Shown in pieces: positions 29,301-37,668 of a DNA stretch of 64,000 nt; within the stretch, counting starts at the first letter, position 1; every line of letters begins with the position of its first letter. Source of the stretch: Chitinophagales bacterium. GTDB lineage: Bacteria; Bacteroidota; Bacteroidia; Chitinophagales; Chitinophagaceae. Below the pieces are notes generated by a model. The model saw only the letters and a list, made by a program, of their open reading frames with translations. It was not told where the DNA came from and ran no database searches. The position numbers and the translations under genes are program-made. The stretch spans positions 248,001 through 312,000 of the forward strand of contig JAJPKJ010000012.1 in assembly GCA_021323755.1 (NCBI GenBank), written 5' to 3'.

Positions 29301-29371
29301 AAAGCATATTGTTGTTGGCCAACAACGAAAACGGGAAATAGAAACAAAATGAAAAACCTGATGTAATGCAT
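26342..29371 (-). CDS. Two-component sensor histidine kinase with Reg_prop beta-propeller
   Basis: A 1009-residue membrane sensor. Signal peptide at 1-19; then a periplasmic double beta-propeller of Reg_prop repeats (examples: DGLLSNPKVLTFQDEEGFYW, DREGNIWINTDMGM, DEKGKIWVGSQYG) to about residue 660; a Y_Y_Y domain (IQYYYKLEGTDQDW ... LPTGNYMFKVMAKN); a transmembrane helix at about 780-797; a HisKA_3 domain with phospho-accepting His820 (ATDLHDDIG); and a HATPase with EAINN (929-933), DDGSGF (960-965) and GGNGLKNM. Unlike hybrid kinases of this group it has no receiver or AraC domain and instead uses the LuxR-type regulator encoded just downstream. Related systems often sense glycans or other envelope ligands; the ligand here is unknown. 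Confidence 0.92.
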   Translation of the reverse strand: MHYIRFFILFLFPVFVVGQQQYAFEHISVEDGLLSNPKVLTFQDEEGFYWFFSDNGIQRFDGKNFIGYKYFHAGTNSLLGDWTGIPLEDKEKNIWITCNEGLIIFNRIQRVLEHLNTGDSPDSINANVLCIGKDKTENIWIVTDKNIFSYDYSKPKPVLVQKIDSPVLHVIYDKDRNGFWIILANTPHKLTYFDCKTKKICDPFSMDIVKLFGYYNPISLFSLDMNDNIWISDYLGDLCKYNVNQRQITYYQVLHNRHKGKINLPNAAVRDCVDDGNTIWFTSDNFAGLLKYDKKKDSFSTIENENGSDYGLHYQSEGYRIFRDREGNIWINTDMGMNIFNPGQQQFKYISKTPNSSVKQFSTDITSFFESSKRDIWISTWGAGIFRYDSNLNLIHNYFHHKNDIHSLGEPFSRTWTIAEDEKGKIWVGSQYGMLSVLDMHTGRFTNRIIPEFEKRTIMFIVKDQKKNFWLALHNGFLAKWSNDSNKFSVFKNLYHDNENNIHAIDGICTDKKNNIWVGAGDDALDCFGETKNTIIKSVLNQHHIILLSLLNDSVIMGGTLNQGLFLYNINSGQSNFFTTENGLSSNIVFGALADDKNNVWILTNESIEMLNLSSKRVTKFGIDDGIRDHVFERVFYKLQNGTILAAANSGAIYFNPDSIRSVPPPPDVTITGLRISQKDISVDSALQYIKIKLPYNQNSIAVEFASLSFRERKNIQYYYKLEGTDQDWINAGEQHSVTYANLPTGNYMFKVMAKNRDGFESNHITSLIIVVDPPWWKTWWAFLIWVIIAAVIFYAVYDYRKKNRDELSAIRQKIATDLHDDIGSTLNSISVYSEIAGKQLQTNAENAKEILVKMGVASRNMIDNMNDIVWAINPKNDQFENILQRMQYFAGELLSGKNILLQFNADEKAKTIKLPMEKRKNFYLIFKEAINNAYKYSNAKTVSVNIGLSTNEMIMNIEDDGSGFDYHQKTFGGNGLKNMQTRAREIDAQLNISTIKDKGTAIVLKMTI

Positions 29372-29453
29372 AAGTTAATGCTGAGCTGCATAAATTTACT
29401 GTATACAAACGAGTTGGTAAAGAATTTGAAACTACGTGCATTAATTTGCGATC

Positions 29454-30620
29454 ATGAAATATGTCTCATATCTAAATACGGCATCTCATATTCTTGGCTT
29501 GTATAGCGGAGATGAACCATTTGCACATTTTATAAGAAATTTTTTCCGTCAAAATAAAAAGTTTGGTTCAACTGACAGGAGAATGATCGGCAATAGCTGC
29601 TATTGTTATTTTCGTCTTGGACACTCATTGAAAAATATTTCCGTAGAGGAAAAAATACTCATCGGTATTTTTTTGTGTAATAGCAAACCCAATGAGTTAT
29701 TGAATCATTTCAAATCAACCTGGAATGAAATGATTCATCTTCCTTTGACAGAGAAATTATCAGCCATTAAATATCAATTCTTAATTACCGATATTTTCCC
29801 TTTGAAAGACGATTTGAGCGGAGGAATTGATCATGAAAAATTATGTGCGTCTTTTTTATCGCAACCCGATTTGTTTTTAAGAATACGCCCAGGAAATCAA
29901 AATGTGGTAACAAAAAAACTAACGGATAATAATATTGAATTTAATCAGATCACTGAATCCTGTATTGTATTAAACAATTCAACAAAAATTAATGAAATAA
30001 TTGACCTCAATAAGGAAGCCGTAATCCAGGATTATAATTCGCAGCAGACGGGGAATTTTTTTCGTCAACAAACATCAAACGCCCGACAAGGGCCAATATC
30101 AGCCTGGGATTGCTGTGCTGCAAGCGGCGGTAAATCCATTATGCTCTATGATATTTACCCCGATGTGGAGCTAACGGTTTCGGATATACGGGGATCTATC
30201 ATGGTCAATTTAAAAAAACGTTTTTCGGAGGCAGGATTAAAAAGATATGCATCGTTTGTCAGCGATCTTTCCACCACAAACCACAAACTGCCAATCAAAA
30301 ACTATGATTTGGTTTTGGCTGACGTGCCTTGTAGCGGAAGCGGGACATGGAGCAGAACTCCCGAATCATTGTTGTTTTTTAAAGAAAGAGAAATTGCGCG
30401 ATACAATGAATTGCAAAAAAGAATTATTTCGAATATTATCCCATCTTTAAAAAAAGATGGCAGGCTGATTTATATTACCTGTTCGGTTTTTAAAAAAGAA
30501 AATGAAGATATCGTTGAGTTCATTCAGCAAAACCAACAACTCAAATTGCAAAAAATGGAATTATTAAAAGGATATGAAATAAAGGCAGATTCTATGTTTG
30601 GAGCCATTTTTACTGTTTAA
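29454..30620 (+). CDS. RsmB/NOP-family RNA m5C methyltransferase
   Basis: SAM-dependent RNA cytosine-5 methyltransferase, 388 residues, related to RsmB, which modifies 16S rRNA. The N-terminal region resembles the NusB-like domain (STDRRMIGNSCYCYFRLGH). The catalytic domain has AWDCCAASGGKS (SAM binding), ADVPCSGSGTWSRTPE (motif IV with Cys) and ITCSVFKKENED (motif VI with the second Cys). The exact rRNA position cannot be told from sequence. Its 3' end overlaps the convergent subtilase gene by 11 bases. Confidence 0.88.
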   Translation: MKYVSYLNTASHILGLYSGDEPFAHFIRNFFRQNKKFGSTDRRMIGNSCYCYFRLGHSLKNISVEEKILIGIFLCNSKPNELLNHFKSTWNEMIHLPLTEKLSAIKYQFLITDIFPLKDDLSGGIDHEKLCASFLSQPDLFLRIRPGNQNVVTKKLTDNNIEFNQITESCIVLNNSTKINEIIDLNKEAVIQDYNSQQTGNFFRQQTSNARQGPISAWDCCAASGGKSIMLYDIYPDVELTVSDIRGSIMVNLKKRFSEAGLKRYASFVSDLSTTNHKLPIKNYDLVLADVPCSGSGTWSRTPESLLFFKEREIARYNELQKRIISNIIPSLKKDGRLIYITCSVFKKENEDIVEFIQQNQQLKLQKMELLKGYEIKADSMFGAIFTV

Positions 30621-32334
30621 CTACGCGCAACGTCGCTTTGCTTTTTCCATCGTCATAATGTATAAAATAAACACCTCTTGCAAGTGAAAATGCAGATGAA
30701 AAACGCTCCGTGTAATATTGGTTTGAAGAAATAACAGCAGATGTGGTTTGTATTATTCTTCCTGTTGCATCAGATAATTGTAGGTAAGCATTGCCGGTGT
30801 TTTTAGCTTTAAATAACACCGTAAAATCAGTGGTGTAAGGATTTGGGAAAACACTGATCCATTTGTTGGCAAGCGAATTGATATCAGCTTGTAATAATTT
30901 TTTCTCCATTAATATGGCATATGCCTTTTTAAAATCAGGAATGCCGTATCCATAGCGATTATCAGGATTATTATATTGACTTGCACTTTGCTGAACTGCA
31001 CTGATAATATCATAATTGGCGAAATCGGGAAACGCCTGCCACAAACATCCTATTAATCCGGCAAGATTGGGATTTGAGAATGAAGTGCCATTTCCACTTT
31101 TGATATCTCCATTCGGTAACGCAATTACTGTTCCTTCGCCAACGGAAACAACATTTGGTTTTATTGCTCCGGAAGAATTTGGACCCCAACTTGAAAACGG
31201 AGCGATGACGCCGTTGACATCTGTTGCACCGACCGCCAATACACTATCACCATCTGCAGGACAAATGACATATTTCGTTTCATCCGTCGCTGTGCCCGAA
31301 TTCCCAGCACTCGCCGTTACAATCATTCCTTTTGCAAAAGCAAAATTGGCTGCCATCGTTATTAATGAGAAATGTCCGTTGCGTTGAGCATAATTCAAAT
31401 TAAAAATCGAGTCATCAAAATAGGCGTAGCCAAGGGAGGTTGAAATTAGATCAGCGCCTGCGCTGTCGGCGAATTCAGCGGCAGCAACCCAATTTTGTTC
31501 TTCCACCGGATACTCGGAATTGACATCCTCAGTTTTGAATAGCCAGAATTTGGATTTTGGAGAAGATCCGATCATCGCGCCTGGTTCATTTGACGCAATA
31601 ATTGAAAAGCAATATGCGCCGTGAACATCTTCTTCATTAACGCTTTGCTTCAAATTCACATAATCATAAGTGCCCAAGACCTGGTTGTTCTGTCGCACGC
31701 TGTCAAAAACAGGATTGCTCAAATAACCATTGAACCCTGCATCCAAGATGGCGATCGTAGTATTTTCTCCGTGAAAACCCAGATTGTGTAAATATTCTCC
31801 ATTATGGATATGGATCTGCAAATAATTGTTCCCGTAATCATAATAGTTAGTATCAGGTCCGCAAAGATTTTCTGGCTGATGAGAAGAAAGATCTTGCTTG
31901 CCGCGATAAGACAATACATTAATGAACTTATTTTTTACCGTATCTTTTTTTATTGGTTTTACATTTGTTGCAACAGGCGATGTTTTCTTTACAAATACAA
32001 ATGAATTTATTTTTTGTAACGCGTTTGAATCGCTGATCTTTATTAATACCTGGTTGAACCATTTTGAAAGATTAAGTAACTGAACACCCGGAACACTCAA
32101 AATGCTGTCTAGGTAAACGGAATTAACCGGCAGATCAGTCGAATCTATACTGATATTTTGCTTTGCTCTTCTGTCAATGGCTTGTTGAGACAAAAAAGTG
32201 ATGGGGTTGTTAATGGCGAAAGAAGTTCCGTTTTTGTCAGTGAATTGAACGATGTATCGGGAAAACTGTGCGCTACCAGAAATGTAAAGGAGCGTTGTAA
32301 AAAGAAGAACTGAGATAAATTTTTTCAATATCAT
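30610..32334 (-). CDS. S8 subtilisin-like serine peptidase with T9SS type A sorting tail
   Basis: A 574-residue exported peptidase. Signal peptide at 1-22 (ISGSAQ); an N-terminal region with FLSQQAIDRRAKQ, usual for Bacteroidota subtilases; the catalytic Asp in AILDAGFNG, His in VHGAYCFSIIAS and Ser in GNGTSFSNPNLAG are all present. The last ~80 residues form a type A T9SS sorting domain (VFPNPYTTDFTVLF, then DATGRII, ARGVYFIHY, and a final VVKQ), so the protein should be secreted by type IX secretion. I start at ATG 32334; a GTG two codons upstream is possible. It follows the lipoprotein gene at 32342 by seven bases, so they are cotranscribed. Confidence 0.9.
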   Translation of the reverse strand: MILKKFISVLLFTTLLYISGSAQFSRYIVQFTDKNGTSFAINNPITFLSQQAIDRRAKQNISIDSTDLPVNSVYLDSILSVPGVQLLNLSKWFNQVLIKISDSNALQKINSFVFVKKTSPVATNVKPIKKDTVKNKFINVLSYRGKQDLSSHQPENLCGPDTNYYDYGNNYLQIHIHNGEYLHNLGFHGENTTIAILDAGFNGYLSNPVFDSVRQNNQVLGTYDYVNLKQSVNEEDVHGAYCFSIIASNEPGAMIGSSPKSKFWLFKTEDVNSEYPVEEQNWVAAAEFADSAGADLISTSLGYAYFDDSIFNLNYAQRNGHFSLITMAANFAFAKGMIVTASAGNSGTATDETKYVICPADGDSVLAVGATDVNGVIAPFSSWGPNSSGAIKPNVVSVGEGTVIALPNGDIKSGNGTSFSNPNLAGLIGCLWQAFPDFANYDIISAVQQSASQYNNPDNRYGYGIPDFKKAYAILMEKKLLQADINSLANKWISVFPNPYTTDFTVLFKAKNTGNAYLQLSDATGRIIQTTSAVISSNQYYTERFSSAFSLARGVYFIHYDDGKSKATLRVVKQ

Positions 32335-32341
32335 CGACACA

Positions 32342-33118
32342 TCAATTATGATCTATCATATTTAAGGTGATGCCATAACCGAAATATGCGCCGACAGGAT
32401 CCTGAATATTTGGTGGCTGATATTCCCAATGTATTAAATTCTTGTAGATCAGACCGATTCCTTTTCCGTAAACTTCAACACTATAATTCTCTCCGCTTAT
32501 TACGGCCGGATTGGTGGAGTCTCCGTAAAATTCGTTTTGCTGATCAATGGTTATTGAATTTGGAACAACTCCTCCTATGGTTGTAAAAGGCGAGCCAACG
32601 CTGTCGTAAGTGTAGGTCCAATTCGCAAAATAACTGAGATCGGGATCTGTATTCACGCCATTGGATGTATCTATCGGCACATTTGTATCAATGTACGAAT
32701 TGCCTTGCCAATTATACCCGTTAAGGATCGGTAAAACCAGTTTAATAAAGCGTAAATTATTTTCAACTACTTCAACATCGTTACGCGTAGCTGTGATCAT
32801 ATACGTTTCATTAAAGACCCAGGGTTGCGTTCCGGTCGTATCACTCAAAAAACGATTTACACGCCAGCTTGGCCTGCCCAGATTATCGGTAATTAAAGTA
32901 TCTATGATATCCATTGCCTGAAAACTTACCGTAGTAGTCTGTGTTCCGAAATTGGTGAACTCCAGGGAGTCGAGCCGGTAGGTAATGTATTTTCCCGGAG
33001 CCAATTGCAGATAATCCGTCAATTGCGCTGACGGGTAATTGTAGTTTTGTTTTTTACAACTTGTTATGGCAATCGCCATTAGAATGGTAAGAAAAAATAT
33101 GGTGCGGAATTTTTTCAT
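32342..33118 (-). CDS. Hypothetical lipoprotein
   Basis: A 258-residue protein with a lipoprotein signal (MKKFRTIFFLTILMAIAITSC). The mature part is beta-rich: LQLAPGKYITYRLDSLEF, SWRVNRFLSDT and, near the end, YSVEVYGKGIGLIYKNLIHWEY. I do not recognise a named domain beyond this Bacteroidota lipoprotein type. It ends seven bases before the T9SS subtilase, which suggests a shared role at the cell surface. I use ATG 33118; an in-frame start at 33127 adds three residues. Confidence 0.6.
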   Translation of the reverse strand: MKKFRTIFFLTILMAIAITSCKKQNYNYPSAQLTDYLQLAPGKYITYRLDSLEFTNFGTQTTTVSFQAMDIIDTLITDNLGRPSWRVNRFLSDTTGTQPWVFNETYMITATRNDVEVVENNLRFIKLVLPILNGYNWQGNSYIDTNVPIDTSNGVNTDPDLSYFANWTYTYDSVGSPFTTIGGVVPNSITIDQQNEFYGDSTNPAVISGENYSVEVYGKGIGLIYKNLIHWEYQPPNIQDPVGAYFGYGITLNMIDHN

Positions 33119-33260
33119 TCGAAGCAATTAGTTGTTAAACAGTAATTTATGCGTATTCTTTCCTTCAATTTTTAAAAACAGTGTTTGTTGAATTAAAACA
33201 AAAAATCCGGGAAAAATTCCCCGGATTCTAACGTAAAAAAGAGCTTATTATTGCTGTAAA

Positions 33261-34364
33261 TCAGGCTAATTGTCCTTTTTGAATGATGCCTCCGCCGATA
33301 ATATCATCGCCTTCATAAAACACTGCACTTTGCCCTGGAGCAATGCTTTTGGCATTTTCGTAAAAACGAACACGGATATTGTTTCCATCAGGAAATAAAT
33401 TGCTGATATTTCCCTTGTCTTTATACCTGATTTTCGTTACCGCTTCCATGCCTGAACTAACCATATCATATTTCATCATGTTAATGCCGCCAACCGTCAT
33501 TTCGTTTTGTTGAAGATCTTCTTCGTCCCCCAAAACAACAGTATTGGTTACCGGTTCGATGGCTGTTACATAAACAGGTTTTCCGAAAGTTATATCAAGA
33601 CCTTTTCGCTGACCAATTGTATAAAATGGATAACCTTTATGCTGACCTAAAACCTCTCCTTGCTTGTTAACAAAATTCCCGCCGGCGACTTTTACCGCTA
33701 AACCATCTACTTTACGTTTTAAAAAACCACGATAGTCATTGTCGGGAACAAAGCAAATTTCATAGCTCTCACTTTTTTTGGCTAATTCGGGGTATCCATA
33801 ATCGTTAGCCATTTGCCTGATCTGAGGTTTGCGATATTTCCCCAATGGAAAAATGGTTCTCGCCAATAAATCTTGTTTTAAACCCCACAGCACATAGCTT
33901 TGATCTTTTAATTCATCAATTCCTCTGCTTATAAAGTATCTTCCATTATCATGCTGATGAACATTAGCATAGTGGCCCGTTGCAATAAATTCACAACCGA
34001 GCGCATCGGCGCGTTTTAGTAATGCCCGCCATTTAATATGCGTGTTGCACATAATGCAGGGATTTGGTGTGCGACCGGCAAGATATTCTTCAACAAAATT
34101 CTCAATTACAAAATCGCCAAATTCTTCGCGGATATCCAATACAAAGTGAGGGAATCCGTGTTGCACAGCAGCCATTCGTGCATCATTAAAACTATCCAAA
34201 TTGCAACAACCTGTTTCTTTTTTAGAAGAGCCTGAACTGGCATAATCCCATGTTTTCATGGTAATGCCAATTACTTCATAGCCCTCATCATGAAGCATTA
34301 ATGCGGTAATGGTACTGTCAATACCGCCACTCATTGCCACCAGCACTTTTCCTTTGCTACTCAT
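33261..34364 (-). CDS. mnmA: tRNA 2-thiouridine(34) synthase
   Basis: Adds sulfur to uridine 34 of Glu, Gln and Lys tRNAs. 367 residues. The PP-loop SGGIDST is at 12-18. The catalytic cysteine in PNPCIMCNTHIKW (Cys106 aligns with Cys102 of E. coli) and the second one in SYEICFVPDNDYRGF (Cys204, aligning with Cys199) are both present, with KDQSYVLWGL between them. A beta-barrel domain ends the protein. Single gene, divergent from the ssb region. Confidence 0.96.
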   Translation of the reverse strand: MSSKGKVLVAMSGGIDSTITALMLHDEGYEVIGITMKTWDYASSGSSKKETGCCNLDSFNDARMAAVQHGFPHFVLDIREEFGDFVIENFVEEYLAGRTPNPCIMCNTHIKWRALLKRADALGCEFIATGHYANVHQHDNGRYFISRGIDELKDQSYVLWGLKQDLLARTIFPLGKYRKPQIRQMANDYGYPELAKKSESYEICFVPDNDYRGFLKRKVDGLAVKVAGGNFVNKQGEVLGQHKGYPFYTIGQRKGLDITFGKPVYVTAIEPVTNTVVLGDEEDLQQNEMTVGGINMMKYDMVSSGMEAVTKIRYKDKGNISNLFPDGNNIRVRFYENAKSIAPGQSAVFYEGDDIIGGGIIQKGQLA

Positions 34365-34809
34365 TTTATGAAAATTTCAAACGGCAAATTTACAAAAAGA
34401 ACAGTGAGAAAAGAAATACCGGCGGAACATAGAAGTATGCCAGACAAAAGGAAAATAGAGGAGCTTTTAGAAAAAAGCTCCGAACGATTGCTTAAACCAT
34501 CTTATTACATGGAGAACGTGTTGTTTCATTATTTAGCAACGGGTTGGATCTTTTTGATCGGATAAGGTCAAGTTTTATTGAGTCCTGATGAGTTAGTCGC
34601 AGTTTGTTAAATCACGCAAACAATATTGCCGCATTTTTGTAAATAATAAATGAAGTGATTATTATAAATTGAAATGGCTGCCACCAACTTTTTCAAAAAC
34701 GCCTGAAAAGTTTGTGAAAAACTAGCGAAAAGTGGTGTCTGCCTGAAATGATAAATGCACTAAATTGCTTTATAAACAATTTTTAAGTACGCAGCTAAAA
34801 TTCTAAAGT
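34365..34809. other. 445-base non-coding stretch between mnmA and ssb with a hairpin
   Basis: This gap contains a 65-codon open frame (34368-34565, plus strand) that starts four bases from the mnmA start; it has no signal, no homology that I recognise, and I do not call it a gene. Inside it is a perfect 9-base-pair hairpin with an AGAA loop (34460-34468 with 34473-34481), without a T-run. The rest is AT-rich and should carry the ssb promoter, but I find no clear -33/-7 pair. Confidence 0.4.
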
Positions 34810-35250
34810 ATGATCAAATTACAAGTAATCGGCAATCTTGGTAAAGATTGTGTTACCAATGCAGTGAATGGAAAGAATGTTATCAATTTCAATGTAGCTC
34901 ACACAGAAAAATTTCGTGATGCACAGGGAAACCAAAAAGACAAGACCATTTGGGTTGATTGCGCTTACTGGACAGACCGCACAGGCATTGCACCTTATTT
35001 AAAAAAGGGAACGCAGGTTTATGTTGAAGGAACTCCGGAAGTCAGGACCTATCCAAAAAATGATGGCACGACCGGCGCATCACTTACCTTAAGAGTAGTG
35101 AGTGTGCAATTATTGGGAAGCAAGACCGGTGGCGATTATTCTGGCATTGCAACTCCTGAATCAGCGACGCAGCAGTCTTCATCAGCACCATCAAGGAATA
35201 TTCCTGCACCCAGTGACATTACTGAACCGATTGATGATCTACCTTTCTGA
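34810..35250 (+). CDS. ssb: Single-stranded DNA-binding protein
   Basis: Binds single-stranded DNA during replication and repair. 146 residues: an OB fold at 1-105 (MIKLQVIGNLGKDCVTNAV, TIWVDCAYW, GTQVYVEGTPEVRTY), a Ser/Ala/Pro-rich linker, and the acidic tip DDLPF, which recruits partner proteins. A bidirectional terminator follows the stop. Confidence 0.96.
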   Translation: MIKLQVIGNLGKDCVTNAVNGKNVINFNVAHTEKFRDAQGNQKDKTIWVDCAYWTDRTGIAPYLKKGTQVYVEGTPEVRTYPKNDGTTGASLTLRVVSVQLLGSKTGGDYSGIATPESATQQSSSAPSRNIPAPSDITEPIDDLPF

Positions 35251-35267
35251 CAAAATTATTACCAGGT

Positions 35268-35294
35268 AAAAATCCCGCGGGAAGCGGGATTTTT
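35268..35294. terminator. Bidirectional terminator after ssb
   Basis: An 11-base-pair stem (35268-35278 with 35284-35294, loop of 5) with a CCCGC/GCGGG core, A-run before and T-run after. It lies between convergent ssb and the gene at 35296-36588 and can stop both. Confidence 0.88.
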
Positions 35295-35295
35295 T

Positions 35296-36588
35296 TTATC
35301 TACTCTTTTCATACATCTTCACCCATCGTTCAATTTCTTCGCGCGTTACAGATCTTTGTTCATCGTCTATATTAATAACAAAAAGCAATCCTTTATTCGT
35401 GTTTGTGGATTGAAATGCACTTATCAAATTAAATTGTTCACTCACCAATAATCTTCCGCTCGTTACATTCCACAATTCTTTTGCACATAAACATCCTTCA
35501 GTGGGAGTGAGCGGATAATATGGCTTGTCTTTAAAATATTCCGGATCGATGGTTGTTCCATGTGCAATAATCTCTGTGCGACCGATCTTTCCTGCATTCC
35601 ATGCCTGCATCATTGGTGCATAATTTCTCCAGCTTGCCGGCAACAGCTGTAAATACATCTGCAATGAATCTTTTGATGCATCCCAATCGTCATGAAAATA
35701 TTTTTCCCATTTATCTTCGAAAGGCATTATTAATTGAAGGTTCGGTGTCGGTCCGATGAAATTATTATGCGACACATCAATTCCTTGTATACTATAAATA
35801 CCTTGCGGTGTGCTGCCATTGGTGATAAAATAAGGAAGATCGGAACCCGAACGTGCAAGCTGTTCAAAGATCAATAATCTTCCGCTTCCATCTTTCACAA
35901 AACTTCCATTTGCATTTTGTACGATAGCGATGCCAGGATAATCGCGGTCCCATCTTTGAAATGAATAAATTATTTTTTGTCCGCTTGTTTTTTGGTATTT
36001 GAATAATTGAACAATATCTGGCGTGGCATGATGTATTTGCTGATTGTGATAGCTGAGATAATTTACCAGCTCCTGCAAAATATTAATGGTATCATAACCA
36101 GGAAATTTTTCAACCAGATTTATTTTTAATGAATTGCTATTGTTGATCGATGGATCGCATCGGTATAAATAAACGGCGCAAATAGAAAACAATTTTGGAT
36201 TATTTTCTTTATCAAGAATTTTTTCGATTTCATCGTAATATTTTTTTGGATACACAGCGTATACCGCTTCGAGAAAAGATTTTTTTGTGTCGTATTCCAG
36301 CGAATCATAATGTGCAAACAATGAAGTAAATCCATTTTCCACTTCCATTGAAGCAAATTGAAATTGACAGATTGCCTCACACGCGTTTTCATATTTGTAT
36401 TCTGTATTGCTATCTAACGGCGTTGCAAAAGTTTTGGCTATAACTCTTTCGCGCAGATCCTTTTCCAATGCGGAGCGTTTTTGGTAAAGCACCACATCAG
36501 TATAAATGTCTTCCCGACGAGGCTGGGAAAAAGAAGAATATAAAGAAAAGAAATTGAAAATAAATAATAAGATGCATCGTGATTTCAT
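35296..36588 (-). CDS. Secreted protein with an L,D-transpeptidase-like (YkuD-type) C-terminal region
   Basis: A 430-residue exported protein; signal peptide at 1-22 (SLYSSFSQ). The middle is helical, without a motif that I recognise. The C-terminal half shows NGSTPQGIYSIQGI, like the strand that opens L,D-transpeptidase domains, and EIIAHGTT (His343) ... TPTEGCLCAKELW (Cys366), which has the order and chemistry of the YkuD catalytic HG...GC motif. The usual Arg/Met after the GC pair and the S-H before it differ, and the His-Cys spacing is a little long. If active, it would cross-link peptidoglycan or attach proteins to it. I start at ATG 36588 (an in-frame start at 36606 adds six residues). 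Function is inferred; confidence is moderate. Confidence 0.6.
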   Translation of the reverse strand: MKSRCILLFIFNFFSLYSSFSQPRREDIYTDVVLYQKRSALEKDLRERVIAKTFATPLDSNTEYKYENACEAICQFQFASMEVENGFTSLFAHYDSLEYDTKKSFLEAVYAVYPKKYYDEIEKILDKENNPKLFSICAVYLYRCDPSINNSNSLKINLVEKFPGYDTINILQELVNYLSYHNQQIHHATPDIVQLFKYQKTSGQKIIYSFQRWDRDYPGIAIVQNANGSFVKDGSGRLLIFEQLARSGSDLPYFITNGSTPQGIYSIQGIDVSHNNFIGPTPNLQLIMPFEDKWEKYFHDDWDASKDSLQMYLQLLPASWRNYAPMMQAWNAGKIGRTEIIAHGTTIDPEYFKDKPYYPLTPTEGCLCAKELWNVTSGRLLVSEQFNLISAFQSTNTNKGLLFVINIDDEQRSVTREEIERWVKMYEKSR

Positions 36589-36714
36589 CGGTAAAAATAT
36601 TTGCAAAGTTAATCAGAAGAATCAAGCAAATAAAAACCAATGATGGATAAGAAATATGAAACGAATAATCCTTAACTTCAGCACTCTTTTTTAATCACTG
36701 ACAAAACTTGCAAA

Positions 36715-37587
36715 ATGAAAAAAACGGCTTCACTCTTATCATTTGTCTTTTTGACAATTGTTTTTTTTACTCAATGTAATAATCAATCACAACATGGGGA
36801 GGAACAAAAAAAGGATTCTACGGATGTAACCAAGAACTGGAAGATCGGTGTGCAGATGTGGACTTTTCATTTATTTCCATTTGTAACAGCCCTTGAGAAG
36901 GCGGATAGTGCGGGTGTAAAATATATTGAGGCATTTCCCGGACAGGAACTTGGCGGCGGCATGAAAGGCGATTTTGGAATTGATATGCCAGATTCAACGA
37001 GGGCGAAATTGAAACAACTACTGCAATCAAAGGGAATCAGCATTGTTGCAATGGGCGTTGTCGTTCCGAAAGATGTTGCGGAATGGAAAAAGTTTTTTGA
37101 CCTCGCCAAGGAATTCGGATTAAGCTATATTACTGCCGAGCCAATAAAAACACAATGGAACCAGGTTGATAGTCTTGCTGGTCTGTATGGGATAAAAGTG
37201 GCCATTCACGATCATCCAAAGCCCAATGAATACTGGAGTCCCGATTCAGTGCTTGCTGCAACAGTCGGCCATCCAAATATTGGTTCTTGCGCCGATGTTG
37301 GGCATTGGGCCCGCAATGGACTGGATCCCGTTGAGTGTTTGAAAAAATTAGAAGGTCATGTTTTTGGTGTGCATTTAAAAGATATAAAAGTGTTTGGACA
37401 AGTTGATGCGGCAGATACAATCGTTGGCGCAGGCGTTAATAATTTCCCCGCAATATTCGCTGAATTGAAACGCCAGAATTTTAGTGGCATGATGTCCATT
37501 GAACAAGAAAGCAACTGGTATAATAATGTTGGTGATGTAAAACATACCATCGCTTATTTCAATGAGCAGGTTGCGAAGTTAAAATGA
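36715..37587 (+). CDS. Exported sugar phosphate isomerase/epimerase-like lipoprotein (AP_endonuc_2 TIM barrel)
   Basis: A 290-residue TIM-barrel protein with a lipoprotein signal (LTIVFFTQC at residues 13-21). The fold is that of xylose isomerase-like sugar isomerases: WKIGVQMWTFHLF, VKYIEAFPGQE, GIKVAIHDHPKP, IGSCADVGHWARNG and VFGVHLKDIKVF, where the Glu, His and Asp residues are the usual metal ligands, and a final SIEQES. Its location outside the cytoplasm is unusual for sugar-phosphate work but fits Bacteroidota enzymes for periplasmic sugars. The next gene (37669) is a Tat-exported oxidoreductase, and a terminator hairpin stands between the two. Confidence 0.8.
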   Translation: MKKTASLLSFVFLTIVFFTQCNNQSQHGEEQKKDSTDVTKNWKIGVQMWTFHLFPFVTALEKADSAGVKYIEAFPGQELGGGMKGDFGIDMPDSTRAKLKQLLQSKGISIVAMGVVVPKDVAEWKKFFDLAKEFGLSYITAEPIKTQWNQVDSLAGLYGIKVAIHDHPKPNEYWSPDSVLAATVGHPNIGSCADVGHWARNGLDPVECLKKLEGHVFGVHLKDIKVFGQVDAADTIVGAGVNNFPAIFAELKRQNFSGMMSIEQESNWYNNVGDVKHTIAYFNEQVAKLK

Positions 37588-37597
37588 GAATTAAGCT

Positions 37598-37630
37598 AAA
37601 AGCCAATAGCTGATCGCTTTTGGCTTTTTT
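37598..37630 (+). terminator. Stem-loop terminator after the isomerase-like gene
   Basis: A 9-base-pair stem (37598-37606 with 37620-37628) followed by T residues, eleven bases after the stop. The 13-base loop is long, and the next gene starts 38 bases on, so it may only attenuate transcription. Confidence 0.6.
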
Positions 37631-37668
37631 ATAAAACCTATTATTGTTGTCCATTCAAAATTATTATC

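Noticed and set aside
34368-34565. 65-codon plus-strand frame next to mnmA
   Set aside because: Starts four bases from the mnmA start, has no signal or recognised domain, and contains a hairpin; treated as non-coding.
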